NCBI GenBank assembly: GCA_964397995.1 | Contig: CAYNLG010000009.1 | Location: 1 to 64,000, forward strand | Source of the DNA: CAYNLG01 sp964397995 | GTDB taxonomy: Bacteria > Planctomycetota > Phycisphaerae > FEN-1346 | Length of the DNA stretch: 64,000 nucleotides | Reading direction: 5' to 3' | Part shown: piece by piece, positions 25,735-39,262 of the stretch | Position numbering within the stretch: position 1 is the stretch's first letter | Layout: each line of letters starts with the position of its first letter | Made by a program: the position numbers and the translations under genes | The notes under the pieces: generated by a model | Told to the model about the DNA's origin: nothing | The model's database searches: none | What the model saw: the letters and a program-made list of their open reading frames with translations, nothing else

Positions 25735-26529
25735 CTACAAGGCCAGGACGTCCTGCATGCTGTAGAGCCCCGGGCCGCGGTCGGCCAGCCACCGGGCGGC
25801 GCGCAGCGCCCCGCGGGCGAAGGTTTCCCGCGAGTGGGCCACGTGCCGCAGCTCGATTCGCTCGCCACAGCCGGCGTAGAGGACGGTGTGCTCGCCGACG
25901 ATGTCGCCGCCGCGCACCGCGTGGACGCCGATCTCGCCGCCCGTCCGCGGGGCCGGCCCGCGGCCGCGCCCGTACCGCCCGGCGGTCTCCAGGTCGCGTC
26001 CGGTGGCCTCGGCGACGGCCTCGCCGAGGGCCAGGGCCGTGCCCGACGGGGCGTCCTTCTTATACCGGTGATGGGCCTCGACGATCTCGACGTCGTACTC
26101 GGGCCCGAGCGCCCGGGCCAGGTCCGCCGCCGCCCGGAAGAGCACGTTCACGCCGACGCTCATGTTCGGCGAGAGGAGCACCGGCGCCTTCTGGCCGGCC
26201 GCCGCCAGCTGCGCCCGCTGCTCGGGCGTGAAGCCCGTCGTGCCGACGACCACCGGCAGGCCGCGCGCCGCGCACGCCTCCACGAGGGCGAGCGACCCCT
26301 CGGGCAGCGAGAAGTCGATGGCGACGTCCGCCTCGGCCGGAAGCGCTGTCGCGAGCACCACCCCGCTTGTCCCTCCCGCGCCGGCCAGGACGCCCGCGTC
26401 CGTGCCGAGGGCCGGGTGGTCGGCCGCCTCGACGGCGCCGCTGAGTTCCAGGTCGTCGGCCTCCAGGACGAGCCCGAGGAGGATGCGTCCCATGCGGCCA
26501 GCGGCCCCGGCGATGACGATGCGGATCAT
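25735..26529 (-). CDS. dapB: 4-hydroxy-tetrahydrodipicolinate reductase
   Basis: 264 residues. N-terminal NAD(P) site IVIAGAAGRMGR, VVVGTTGF, SPNMSVGVNV, and the catalytic signature EAHHRYKKDAPSGTAL with His and Lys in place. HRYKKDAPSGTA is the DapB hallmark. It reduces HTPA to THDP in lysine and diaminopimelate synthesis. AAAGGG precedes the start. It follows thrC by 43 nt on the same strand, so the two aspartate-family genes are probably co-transcribed. It converges with the permease gene (4-nt gap). Confidence 0.93.
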   Translation of the reverse strand: MIRIVIAGAAGRMGRILLGLVLEADDLELSGAVEAADHPALGTDAGVLAGAGGTSGVVLATALPAEADVAIDFSLPEGSLALVEACAARGLPVVVGTTGFTPEQRAQLAAAGQKAPVLLSPNMSVGVNVLFRAAADLARALGPEYDVEIVEAHHRYKKDAPSGTALALGEAVAEATGRDLETAGRYGRGRGPAPRTGGEIGVHAVRGGDIVGEHTVLYAGCGERIELRHVAHSRETFARGALRAARWLADRGPGLYSMQDVLAL

Positions 26530-26572
26530 GATCGGCCCTTTCGGTTGGTCGGGTGGGGCGGAGACGGCCCGG

Positions 26573-27976
26573 TCAGGCCCGGATGGCGGCGATGATCCGG
26601 TCGAGGTCGTCCTCGACGATCGTCGGCCGGTTGGCGTGGGTCGCGCCGCACACGCCGTACGGCCCGTACTTCGACTGGATGGCCGTGTCCGGCTGCGTGT
26701 GATAATCGACCGTGATGTTCGGGTCCTTCAGGGCGTGGCCCGTCAGCACGCACGCGACCCGGTCAGTCCGCTCGACGACGCCGGCCGCCCGCAGCTTCTT
26801 CAGACCCGCGACGGTGGCGGCCGAGGCTGGCTCGCAGCCGAAGCCTCCCGCGCCGACCTGGGCCTTCGCGTCCAGGATCTCCTGGTCGGTCACGGTGGCC
26901 ACGAGGCCGTCGGTCCACTCGAGCGCCCGCAGGCACTTCTTCAGGTTCACCGGCCGATTGATCTCGATGGCCGATGCCAGCGTCTTCGCCCTCCGGTCCT
27001 CGGCGTCCATCTGCTCGTAGAAGGCGTTGATGCGGCCGACGTCGACCCGCCCGCCGTGCCACGCCAGCTTTTCCTCGTTGACGAGCCGGTGCAGGGTGTC
27101 GGCCCCGGCGGCGTTGATGACGGCCAGGCGCGGCACGCGGTCGATGAGGCCCAGGTCCGCCAGCTCCCGGAACGCCTTGCCGAAGGCCGACGAGTTCCCC
27201 AGGTTCCCGCCCGGCACGACGATCCAGTCCGGCACCTCCCACCGCATCCGCTCCAGGATGCGGTACATGATCGTCTTCTGCCCCTCCAGCCGGAACGGGT
27301 TCAGGCTGTTCATCAGGTAGATGCCCAGTTCCCGGGCGACCTCCTTGACGCGGATCATGCACGCGTCGAAGTCGCCCAGCACCTGGAGCACCTTCACGTG
27401 GTAGTCCAGGGCCTGGGCCAGCTTGCCGTAGGCGATCTTGCCGCTGCCCACCAGGACGACCGCCGGAATCAGCCCCGCCGCCGCCGAGTACAGCGCCACG
27501 GCCGCGCTCGTGTTGCCCGTCGAGGCGCAGGCGGCCCGGGTCGCGCCCACCAGGTGGGCGTGCGTGTAGGCCGCCGTCATCCCGTTGTCCTTGAAGCTGC
27601 CCGACGGGTTCATGCCCTCGTACTGGAGGGCGAGGCGGCCGTCGGCCATGCCGGCGTAGGCGGCCACACGGTCGGCCACCTGGAGCAGGGTGCGGCCCTC
27701 GCCGACGGTGATGACCTTGGCGCGCGGGGCGAAGGGCAGCAGCGCGTGGAACCGCCACACCCCGGAGAACGCCAGCGGGTCCGCCTGCCGCGACCACGCC
27801 GCCTCGAAGTCCGCCAGTCGCGACGGTACCTCGGCCCGGTTCCAGTCGTACTGGACGTCGAGCAGGTCGCCGCAGGCCTTGCACTCGAAGAGCGGTTCGG
27901 CGACGTCGAAGGTCGCCCCGCAGGCCGGGCTCAGGCACTGCTGGTACGCGATGTCGGTTCGAATCTCGGGGGCCAT
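26573..27976 (-). CDS. thrC: Threonine synthase with N-terminal zinc-ribbon-like segment
   Basis: 467 residues from MAPEIRTD. The first about 45 residues hold CLSPAC and CKAC, a rubredoxin-like pair seen in one class of threonine synthases. The PLP lysine lies in NPSGSFKDNGM, with ASTGNTSAAVA and PGGNLGNSSAFGKA as phosphate and PLP loops. It converts O-phosphohomoserine to threonine. Upstream is a good promoter (28046-28074) and dapB follows. Length is normal for this class. Confidence 0.92.
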   Translation of the reverse strand: MAPEIRTDIAYQQCLSPACGATFDVAEPLFECKACGDLLDVQYDWNRAEVPSRLADFEAAWSRQADPLAFSGVWRFHALLPFAPRAKVITVGEGRTLLQVADRVAAYAGMADGRLALQYEGMNPSGSFKDNGMTAAYTHAHLVGATRAACASTGNTSAAVALYSAAAGLIPAVVLVGSGKIAYGKLAQALDYHVKVLQVLGDFDACMIRVKEVARELGIYLMNSLNPFRLEGQKTIMYRILERMRWEVPDWIVVPGGNLGNSSAFGKAFRELADLGLIDRVPRLAVINAAGADTLHRLVNEEKLAWHGGRVDVGRINAFYEQMDAEDRRAKTLASAIEINRPVNLKKCLRALEWTDGLVATVTDQEILDAKAQVGAGGFGCEPASAATVAGLKKLRAAGVVERTDRVACVLTGHALKDPNITVDYHTQPDTAIQSKYGPYGVCGATHANRPTIVEDDLDRIIAAIRA

Positions 27977-28045
27977 GGTCTTCCTGTCGGCCGCACGGGG
28001 CTCCGGCGCGCACCGAAACTGCGCACCGCGTGCAACCGGCACGGC

Positions 28046-28074
28046 ATCCTAGCGGCCGGAAATGAGGCCTTCAA
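28046..28074 (-). promoter_or_regulatory. Promoter of thrC-dapB
   Basis: On the minus strand, TTGAAG (28074-28069), 17 nt, TAGGAT (28051-28046), about 70 nt before the thrC start. Confidence 0.6.
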
Positions 28075-28125
28075 GCCCAAAGCGATGCCAGGGGAGCCCG
28101 TCGCCGGGGGCGCCGCGGGCGCGGT

Positions 28126-29496
28126 CTACGACAGCCACCACGACCACGCCTTGCCGTCGCGGGTGAGCGTCGGCGGCGACTCGGTCAGCGCTTTCTCGAG
28201 CGCCGCCGCCTCCGCGTCGCCAAACCCGTACAGGAACGCCGCCCCGAGGTTGCCGACCGGCACCGTCCGCCGGTCCTCCATCGGCCGCATCGCCTCGTAG
28301 GCCTTGACGAACTCGTCGCGGTCGCCGGGGGTGTCCCAGGCGGTGACCCACAGGCCCTTGGCCGCGGTGTCCTCCTTGGCCGCTTTGGCCAGGACGAACC
28401 GGTCGCCGCCCCAGCCGGCCGAGGCCGGGCCGGTCCAGTACGCCGCCGTCGCCGAGGCCATCAGGTTGAGCGGCCGGTCGGCCGGCTTCGCGAGCAGCCC
28501 GCACATCAGCTCCCCGGCGGTGGTCTGGAAGCCTGGCGTGCAGCCGGCCTTGGCCAGCAGCGTGCCGAGGGCCTTCGGGTCGACCGTGACGGGCGCGTCG
28601 CGCCGCGCCGGGTCCCAGTACTTGTGCGGATGCAGGACCTGCTCGGTGCTCGCCGGTAGCGCCGCCATGGCCGCCTTCAGGGCATCGCCGCACCCGGCCT
28701 GCGGCACGAAGGGCCCGGTCGTGCTCGACTTGGCGAGGAACCGCATGCCGAGGATGTACGGGGCCATGAGCACCTGGAAGTACGGCGGGCTCTCCATGAA
28801 CGGGCGGCTCTGCTTCAGTTCCTCCTGCATCATCTCCTGGAACTGCCGCATGGTCTCGCCGCCAGCGCCGCCGCCCAGCAGCACCTTCATCTGGATCTGC
28901 GTCATGTACCGCGTCTGGAGGGTCGTGGCCGAGCCCTCGACGAGCGACGCCAGCACCAGGTCGAAGTCCTCGCTCTCGCCCAGCCGGTCCATCAGCGGCT
29001 GTATCCCGATCACCTGGTCGTCCAGGGCGTGCGTCAACTCGTGGACGATGATCGTCTTCAGGACGAACGGGCTCTCCAGCCGCGGGTCGCCGCGGATCAT
29101 GTGGAACGTGCCGGCCTCGGGGTCGTAGTAACCGGCCACCTGGTTCCGCAGGATGCTCCGCGCCGTCGCCATGAAGTCGCAGTCCGGCGGCAGGAGGCCG
29201 ACGCGCTTGAGGAAGGCGACGTTCAGCTCGAGGCGCTCGCCGCCGAACTGCTCCCGGAGCTGCGTTTCGAAGTGGGCGACCGCCTCCTCGCGGGTGACCA
29301 GGCGCGTCCCGACCGGCGTCTCGAACTGCCAGCCGCGCAGCCGCTCGACCTCGCGGCTCATCTCGGCGACGACGCGGGCCAGCGTCTCGGCCTCGTCGGT
29401 CGCCTCGGGCTGCGCCGCGGCGCAGGGCAGGGCCCCCGCCAGGACCAGGAGTGCCGGGACCAGCCATGCCATCCGCACGCGCCGCTTCCGCCGCAT
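28126..29496 (-). CDS. Exported putative zinc metallopeptidase
   Basis: 456 residues with signal sequence MAWLVPALLVLAGALPCAAA after a basic MRRKRRVR. The zinc motif HELTH is at 152-156 (LKTIIVHELTHALDD), and GSATTLQTRYM downstream could carry the third ligand Glu (LVEGSA). NQVAGYYDPEAGTFHM precedes it, a context I know from uncharacterised planctomycete peptidase-like proteins. Substrate unknown. It starts 61 nt after the secA stop on the same strand, so co-transcription with efp-secA is possible. Confidence 0.65.
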   Translation of the reverse strand: MRRKRRVRMAWLVPALLVLAGALPCAAAQPEATDEAETLARVVAEMSREVERLRGWQFETPVGTRLVTREEAVAHFETQLREQFGGERLELNVAFLKRVGLLPPDCDFMATARSILRNQVAGYYDPEAGTFHMIRGDPRLESPFVLKTIIVHELTHALDDQVIGIQPLMDRLGESEDFDLVLASLVEGSATTLQTRYMTQIQMKVLLGGGAGGETMRQFQEMMQEELKQSRPFMESPPYFQVLMAPYILGMRFLAKSSTTGPFVPQAGCGDALKAAMAALPASTEQVLHPHKYWDPARRDAPVTVDPKALGTLLAKAGCTPGFQTTAGELMCGLLAKPADRPLNLMASATAAYWTGPASAGWGGDRFVLAKAAKEDTAAKGLWVTAWDTPGDRDEFVKAYEAMRPMEDRRTVPVGNLGAAFLYGFGDAEAAALEKALTESPPTLTRDGKAWSWWLS

Positions 29497-29557
29497 GGTG
29501 CCGCCTCCTCTCGGGGGTCTGACGCCCCTGACGGGCCGTCGAGAGCCGCGGGCCGCC

Positions 29558-34948
<5,391 letters not shown>

Positions 34949-34985
34949 ACCGTCTCGCGAAGCTTCCGGGGCGGGCCGGCCGCGC

Positions 34986-35549
34986 CTACTTCACCCGCTC
35001 GAGGTACTCCCCGCTCCGCGTGTCGATGCGGATGCGTTCCCCGATCTCGATGAAGGGAGGCACCGAGACGCTGATGCCCGTCTCCATGGTGGCCGGCTTG
35101 TTCTGGTTGGTGGCGGTGGCGCCCTTAAGGGCGGGCGGCGTGTCCTTGACTTCCAGTTCCACCACGTTCGGCAGGTCCACGCCGATGGCCTTGCCCTCGT
35201 ACCAGAGGACCTGGCACTCCGTGCCCGAGAGCAGGTACCCGATGGCGTCGCCGACCAACTCCTGGTCGATGGGCACCTGCTCGTACGTCTCCGGGTCCAT
35301 GAACCAGTGTTGGCCCTCGGAGCTGTAGGAGTACTGCATGGGCTTGCGCTCGAGGAACGCCGGCTCGACCGATTCGGCCGAGCGGAACCGGCGATCGAGC
35401 ACTTGGCCGGTGCTGTACTTCTTGAGCTTGGCCTGGATGAAGGCCCCGCCCTTGCCGGGCTTGGTGTGCTGCTGCGATACGACAATGTACAGCTCGCCAT
35501 CAATCAGGATGGCGCCGCCGTTCTTCATTTCGGTCGCCCGAATGGCCAT
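34986..35549 (-). CDS. efp: Elongation factor P
   Basis: 187 residues, three-domain OB/KOW protein, start behind GAAGGAG. The tip loop TKPGKGGAF has the modifiable Lys at residue 33. The C-terminal signature GISVSVPPFIEIGERIRIDT is present. It relieves ribosome stalling at polyproline stretches. This genome's proteins are rich in proline runs. It is the first gene of an operon with secA, 37 nt apart. No EF-P modification enzyme is nearby. Confidence 0.95.
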   Translation of the reverse strand: MAIRATEMKNGGAILIDGELYIVVSQQHTKPGKGGAFIQAKLKKYSTGQVLDRRFRSAESVEPAFLERKPMQYSYSSEGQHWFMDPETYEQVPIDQELVGDAIGYLLSGTECQVLWYEGKAIGVDLPNVVELEVKDTPPALKGATATNQNKPATMETGISVSVPPFIEIGERIRIDTRSGEYLERVK

Positions 35550-35595
35550 ACCCGTCTCCTTCCGCGGCGGCCGGGGGCCGCTATGTTCCGGCCGA

Positions 35596-35625
35596 AGTAT
35601 ACCGACCCGCGCCGTGAGGTGTCAA
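35596..35625 (-). promoter_or_regulatory. Consensus promoter of efp-secA
   Basis: On the minus strand, TTGACA (35625-35620), 18 nt, TATACT (35601-35596), about 46 nt before the efp start. Confidence 0.85.
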
Positions 35626-35666
35626 TGCGGCGGCGGCCGCGCGGCCGACCGGGGCGGCCAAAAGCC

Positions 35667-35695
35667 TTGCCTTCCTCGCGTGCCGCTGATAGAGT
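35667..35695 (+). promoter_or_regulatory. Candidate promoter of the prepilin peptidase gene
   Basis: TTGCCT (35667-35672), 17 nt, TAGAGT (35690-35695). Divergent from the efp promoter, about 40 nt apart. Confidence 0.5.
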
Positions 35696-35790
35696 CCGCC
35701 CGTGGCGATGGCGGCACGTGAGGGCACGGGCCGGCCAGCCGCCCGGGAGGCGGCGGGAGGGGTCCGGACGGGGAGGGCGGTAAGCGGCCC

Positions 35791-36936
35791 ATGGGCGAGA
35801 CTCTGGCGGCACTGGCCGGCGGCTGGATCGCCGGCGTCTTCGTCTTCCTCCTCGGCCTGTGTGTCGGAAGCTTCCTGAATGTCTGCATCCACCGTCTGCC
35901 CGCCGGCAAGAGCCTCGTCTGGCCCGGCTCCCACTGCCCGCGGTGTCTGGCCCCCATCGCCTGGTATGACAACCTGCCCGTCGTCAGCTACGTCGTCCTC
36001 GGCGGCCGCTGCCGCCGCTGCGGGTCCCGCTTCACCGCCCGCTACATGGCCGTCGAGCTGGCCACCGGGCTCCTGTTCTTTGGCTACTGGTTGCTGCTCG
36101 TGAGGCTTGGGGTGCGGCCGGGGGCGGGCCATATGGGCGTCTGGACCCTCTTCATGGTCCTCGTCGCCGCGCTGCTCGTCTCCTCGGTCATCGACTTCGA
36201 GCGCAAGGAAATCTACCCCGCGGTCACGAACCTCGTCGTCGTGGTGGCCGTCCTCGCCAGCGCTCTCTGGCCCCGCATCCAGGCCGTCGCCACCTACGCC
36301 GCCAGTGTGCCGCCCTACACGGGCTGGCGGCCGGGGGACGCGGCCGTGGCGGCCCTGGTGGGGGCGGGCGTCGGCGCGGGCATGGTCCTGGTGACGCGGG
36401 TTCTCGCCACCGCCGCCTTCCGCAAGGAGGCCATGGGCCTGGGCGACGCCCACCTTATGGCCGCCGTCGGCGCCGTCCTCGGCTGGCAGGGCGCCGTCCT
36501 GGTCTTCTTCCTGGCCCCGTTCCTGGCGCTGCCCTACGGCCTGTGGCAGATGCGGGGCGGCGCCCGCGGCGAGGACGAGGAGGATGACGAGGCGGCCACA
36601 GAGGAGGACGAGCCCCCCGGGCCGCGCGTCCCATGGGCCTCGGCCGCGCTCACCCTGGCCGGGCTGCTGCTCATGGCCTTCGCCGGGCTGCAGGGGCGGA
36701 CGGCGTGGACCTGGGGCCCGCGGCTGATGACGCTGGCGGGCCTGGCGGCCGTGGCGTACGGTTTCTACCGGGCCGAGCGCGACGAAGACGTCCGCGAGGA
36801 GGCCGACGAGCCCATGCCCCGGGCCCCGGAGAGCCACGAAGTGCCTTACGGGCCCTTCCTGGGCGCGACTGCGTGTATCATGATGGTCGCCCAGGACGCC
36901 GTGCTGAACCTGCTGCTGCATCGGCTGGCCGGATGA
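35791..36936 (+). CDS. pilD: Type IV prepilin peptidase/N-methyltransferase with extended C-terminus
   Basis: 381 residues, polytopic. N-terminal LGLCVGSFLNVCIHRLP, then the zinc-binding Cys pairs CPRC (49-52) and CRRC (74-77). Aspartyl protease residues are in VIDFERKEIYP and the GxGD motif MGLGDAHLMA. The family normally ends near 260-290 residues. Here an acidic linker (GEDEEDDEAATEEDEPPG) and three more membrane helices follow. It cleaves and methylates type IV pilin or pseudopilin leaders in the inner membrane. No pilin gene is in the window. Confidence 0.88.
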   Translation: MGETLAALAGGWIAGVFVFLLGLCVGSFLNVCIHRLPAGKSLVWPGSHCPRCLAPIAWYDNLPVVSYVVLGGRCRRCGSRFTARYMAVELATGLLFFGYWLLLVRLGVRPGAGHMGVWTLFMVLVAALLVSSVIDFERKEIYPAVTNLVVVVAVLASALWPRIQAVATYAASVPPYTGWRPGDAAVAALVGAGVGAGMVLVTRVLATAAFRKEAMGLGDAHLMAAVGAVLGWQGAVLVFFLAPFLALPYGLWQMRGGARGEDEEDDEAATEEDEPPGPRVPWASAALTLAGLLLMAFAGLQGRTAWTWGPRLMTLAGLAAVAYGFYRAERDEDVREEADEPMPRAPESHEVPYGPFLGATACIMMVAQDAVLNLLLHRLAG

Positions 36937-37013
36937 GCCGCGCCGCCGCCAACCTGCAAGACGACTGGGCCGGGCCGCGCCGCCCGGCCGACGGACTCTG
37001 GAAAGGACGAGCC

Positions 37014-37685
37014 ATGCGGGATCGACGAACGTGGACGCGACTCGGGCGGGGGGCGGCCCTCGCTGCCGTGGCGGGGCTGGCCCTCGTGGCGGCCGGCGGC
37101 TGCCGCGAGCAACAGCTCGAAGAGCGGAACCTGGCCCTCCAACGGCAACTGGAGGTCGCCCTGCTGCAGAACGCCGAGCTCCAGACCGAGCTCGACCGGG
37201 CCCGCAGCGCCCCGGCCCCGGAGCCGGCCGTGACGCCGGTGCGGCCGGCCCCCGCGTTCGAGGAGCCCCCGGCACTCGCCTACCGGGCCTACCGGTCGGA
37301 GCCGGCCCCGGCGCCCGTACCGCGCACGCGCCAGGTCGTGCTCACTCTGACCCACGCCTTCGACCCCGGCAAAGGGACGCTCCGGGCCGACGCCAAGGCC
37401 CGGCTCGACGCGGTCGTGCCGCGGCTCCAGGGCGAACTGGCGGCCTACCAGATCCGCGTCGAGGGCCACACCGACAGCACGCCCATCAAGCACTCGAAGT
37501 GGGAGAGCAACTGGGCGCTCTCGGAGGCCCGGGCCGACGCGGTCGTCAAGTACCTGGCGGCGCGGGGCATCGCGCGGGCCCGGCTGGCGCCGGTCGGCGT
37601 CGGCGCGAGCCAGCCCGTGGCCACCAACGCCACCGCCGAGGGCCGCGCCAGGAACCGCCGCATCGAGATCATCGCCGTGCCCTAG
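37014..37685 (+). CDS. OmpA-family peptidoglycan-binding lipoprotein
   Basis: 223 residues. The N-terminal hydrophobic segment ends AAGGC, a plausible though imperfect lipobox. A coiled coil follows (LEERNLALQRQLEVALLQNA), then a Pro/Ala linker, then an OmpA C-terminal domain: IRVEGHTDSTPI, NWALSEARADAVVKYL, RNRRIEIIAVP, with the Asp and Arg that grip diaminopimelate. It probably tethers the outer membrane to peptidoglycan. It starts 77 nt after the prepilin peptidase stop, and co-transcription is likely. Confidence 0.85.
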   Translation: MRDRRTWTRLGRGAALAAVAGLALVAAGGCREQQLEERNLALQRQLEVALLQNAELQTELDRARSAPAPEPAVTPVRPAPAFEEPPALAYRAYRSEPAPAPVPRTRQVVLTLTHAFDPGKGTLRADAKARLDAVVPRLQGELAAYQIRVEGHTDSTPIKHSKWESNWALSEARADAVVKYLAARGIARARLAPVGVGASQPVATNATAEGRARNRRIEIIAVP

Positions 37686-37755
37686 CGGCCGCTCGGTTCG
37701 CCCGGGGCCGCGCCCACACGCAAGACGGAACACACTGGCGGAAGGCAGTCTGCGC

Positions 37756-38415
37756 GTGATCGTCATCGTCGATTATCGGATGGGGAACCTGCGGAGCGTC
37801 CAGAAGGCGCTGGAGCGCATCGGCGCCGAGGCGGTCGTCAGCGACGGGCCGGAGGACGTCGCGCGCGCCGAGCGCCTCATCGTGCCCGGCGTCGGTGCTT
37901 TCGGCGACGCCATGGCCGCCCTCCGCGACCACGGCCTCGTCGAGCCGATCCGCGACTTCGTGGCCACGGGCCGCCCGCTCCTCGGCATCTGCCTGGGACT
38001 CCAGGTGCTGCTGGAGGAGAGCGAAGAGGTGGCCGAAGCGCCGGTCGACGTCGCGTCTCACGCCGGCGAGCCCTTGCCGCGCGGCTTCGGCCTGGTGCCG
38101 GGGCGGGTCGTGCGGTTCCCGCACGCCCTGGCGGATCGGGGCCTCAAGGTGCCGCACATGGGCTGGAACCGGGCCGTCCCGGCTGGCGACGGGCCGCTCT
38201 TCCGCGGCCTCGACAAGGACGGGGTTTACTTTTACTTCGCGCATTCCTATCATGCCGCCCCCGCGGACGAGGCGGTGGCGGCCGCGTGGACCGACTACGG
38301 GGTCCGCTTCGCCAGCGCCGTGGCCGTGGAGAACGTGATGGCCACCCAGTTCCACCCGGAGAAGAGCCAGGCCGCGGGCCTGCACCTCCTGGCGAACTTC
38401 GTGGCCTTGGCGTAG
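37756..38415 (+). CDS. hisH: Imidazole glycerol phosphate synthase glutaminase subunit
   Basis: 219 residues from GTG. Class I glutamine amidotransferase: IVDYRMGNLRSVQKAL, PGVGAFGDAM oxyanion region, Cys nucleophile in LLGICLGLQVLLE, VPHMGWN, FAHSY, and the His/Glu pair in ATQFHPEKSQ. It supplies ammonia to HisF. Followed by hisA 68 nt downstream; hisF is not in the window, so the his genes are partly dispersed. Confidence 0.93.
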   Translation: MIVIVDYRMGNLRSVQKALERIGAEAVVSDGPEDVARAERLIVPGVGAFGDAMAALRDHGLVEPIRDFVATGRPLLGICLGLQVLLEESEEVAEAPVDVASHAGEPLPRGFGLVPGRVVRFPHALADRGLKVPHMGWNRAVPAGDGPLFRGLDKDGVYFYFAHSYHAAPADEAVAAAWTDYGVRFASAVAVENVMATQFHPEKSQAAGLHLLANFVALA

Positions 38416-38483
38416 CGCCGCCGCGTCGGCCGGTGCCCCGGGCGCCGGCGGCGGCCGCCGCCGGTGCCTTGGGGAGCACACGC

Positions 38484-39206
38484 GTGGAGATTCTGCCGGC
38501 CATTGACTTGCGCGGCGGGTGGTGCGTGCGCCTCAGGCAAGGCCGCTTCGACGACGAAACGGTCTTCGACGACGACCCCGTGGCCGTCGCCCGCCGCTTC
38601 GAGGACGCCGGCGCCGCCTGGCTCCACATGGTCGACCTCGACGGCGCCCGCTCCGGCGCGCCCGTGCACCTGGACACCGTCCGGGCCGTGGCCGAGGCCG
38701 TGGGCCTGCGGATCGAGTTGGGGGGCGGCATCCGGACCCGGGAGGCGGCCGAGGCGGCGCTGGAGGCCGGCCTGGACCGCGTCATCGTCGGCACCCGCGC
38801 CGTCCGCGACCCGGACGGCTTCGCCGACCTTGTCCGGGCCCTGCCGGGGCGCGTCGCCCTGGGTCTCGACGCCCGCGGCGGCAAGGTCGCGGTCGACGGC
38901 TGGGCGGCCGAGACCGCCGTGGACGCCGCCGACCTGGCCGACCGCGTCCGCGAGCTCCCCCTGGCCGCAATTGTCTACACCGACATCAGGCGGGACGGTA
39001 TGATGACCGGCCCCGACATCGAGGCGACGCGGGCCCTGGCGTCACGGGCCGCCTGTCCCGTCATCGCCTCCGGCGGGGTGACCACGGTCGAGGACGTGGC
39101 GGCGCTCCGCGAGGCCGGAATCCCCGGCGCGATCATCGGCCGCGCTCTGTACGAAGGAACGTTGACCCTCGAGGCCGCCCTGAAGGCGGCCCGGGGCGAC
39201 GCCTGA
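38484..39206 (+). CDS. hisA: ProFAR isomerase
   Basis: 240 residues. The GTG at 38484 (VEILPAIDLRGG) is chosen for GGGGAG 8 nt upstream and because the TIM barrel begins here. Motifs: catalytic Asp in PAIDLRGG, LHMVDLDGA, ELGGGIRT, YTDIRRDGMMTGPD and ASGGVTTVEDV. It isomerises ProFAR to PRFAR, the substrate of HisFH. The GMMTGP loop and the DLDGAR segment favour HisA over HisF. The upstream frame from 38286 is an overlong shadow. Confidence 0.93.
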   Translation: MEILPAIDLRGGWCVRLRQGRFDDETVFDDDPVAVARRFEDAGAAWLHMVDLDGARSGAPVHLDTVRAVAEAVGLRIELGGGIRTREAAEAALEAGLDRVIVGTRAVRDPDGFADLVRALPGRVALGLDARGGKVAVDGWAAETAVDAADLADRVRELPLAAIVYTDIRRDGMMTGPDIEATRALASRAACPVIASGGVTTVEDVAALREAGIPGAIIGRALYEGTLTLEAALKAARGDA

Positions 39207-39262
39207 GGCCGGCCCCCACGGGGGGGCGGCCCGGGCGCCACAGGAACAAGGTGGAGGACGCA

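Noticed and set aside
38519..39262. Extended upstream start for the EF-G frame
   Set aside because: The upstream part is an Arg/Pro-rich shadow of hisA. The true start at 39263 has GGAGG and begins the GTPase domain.
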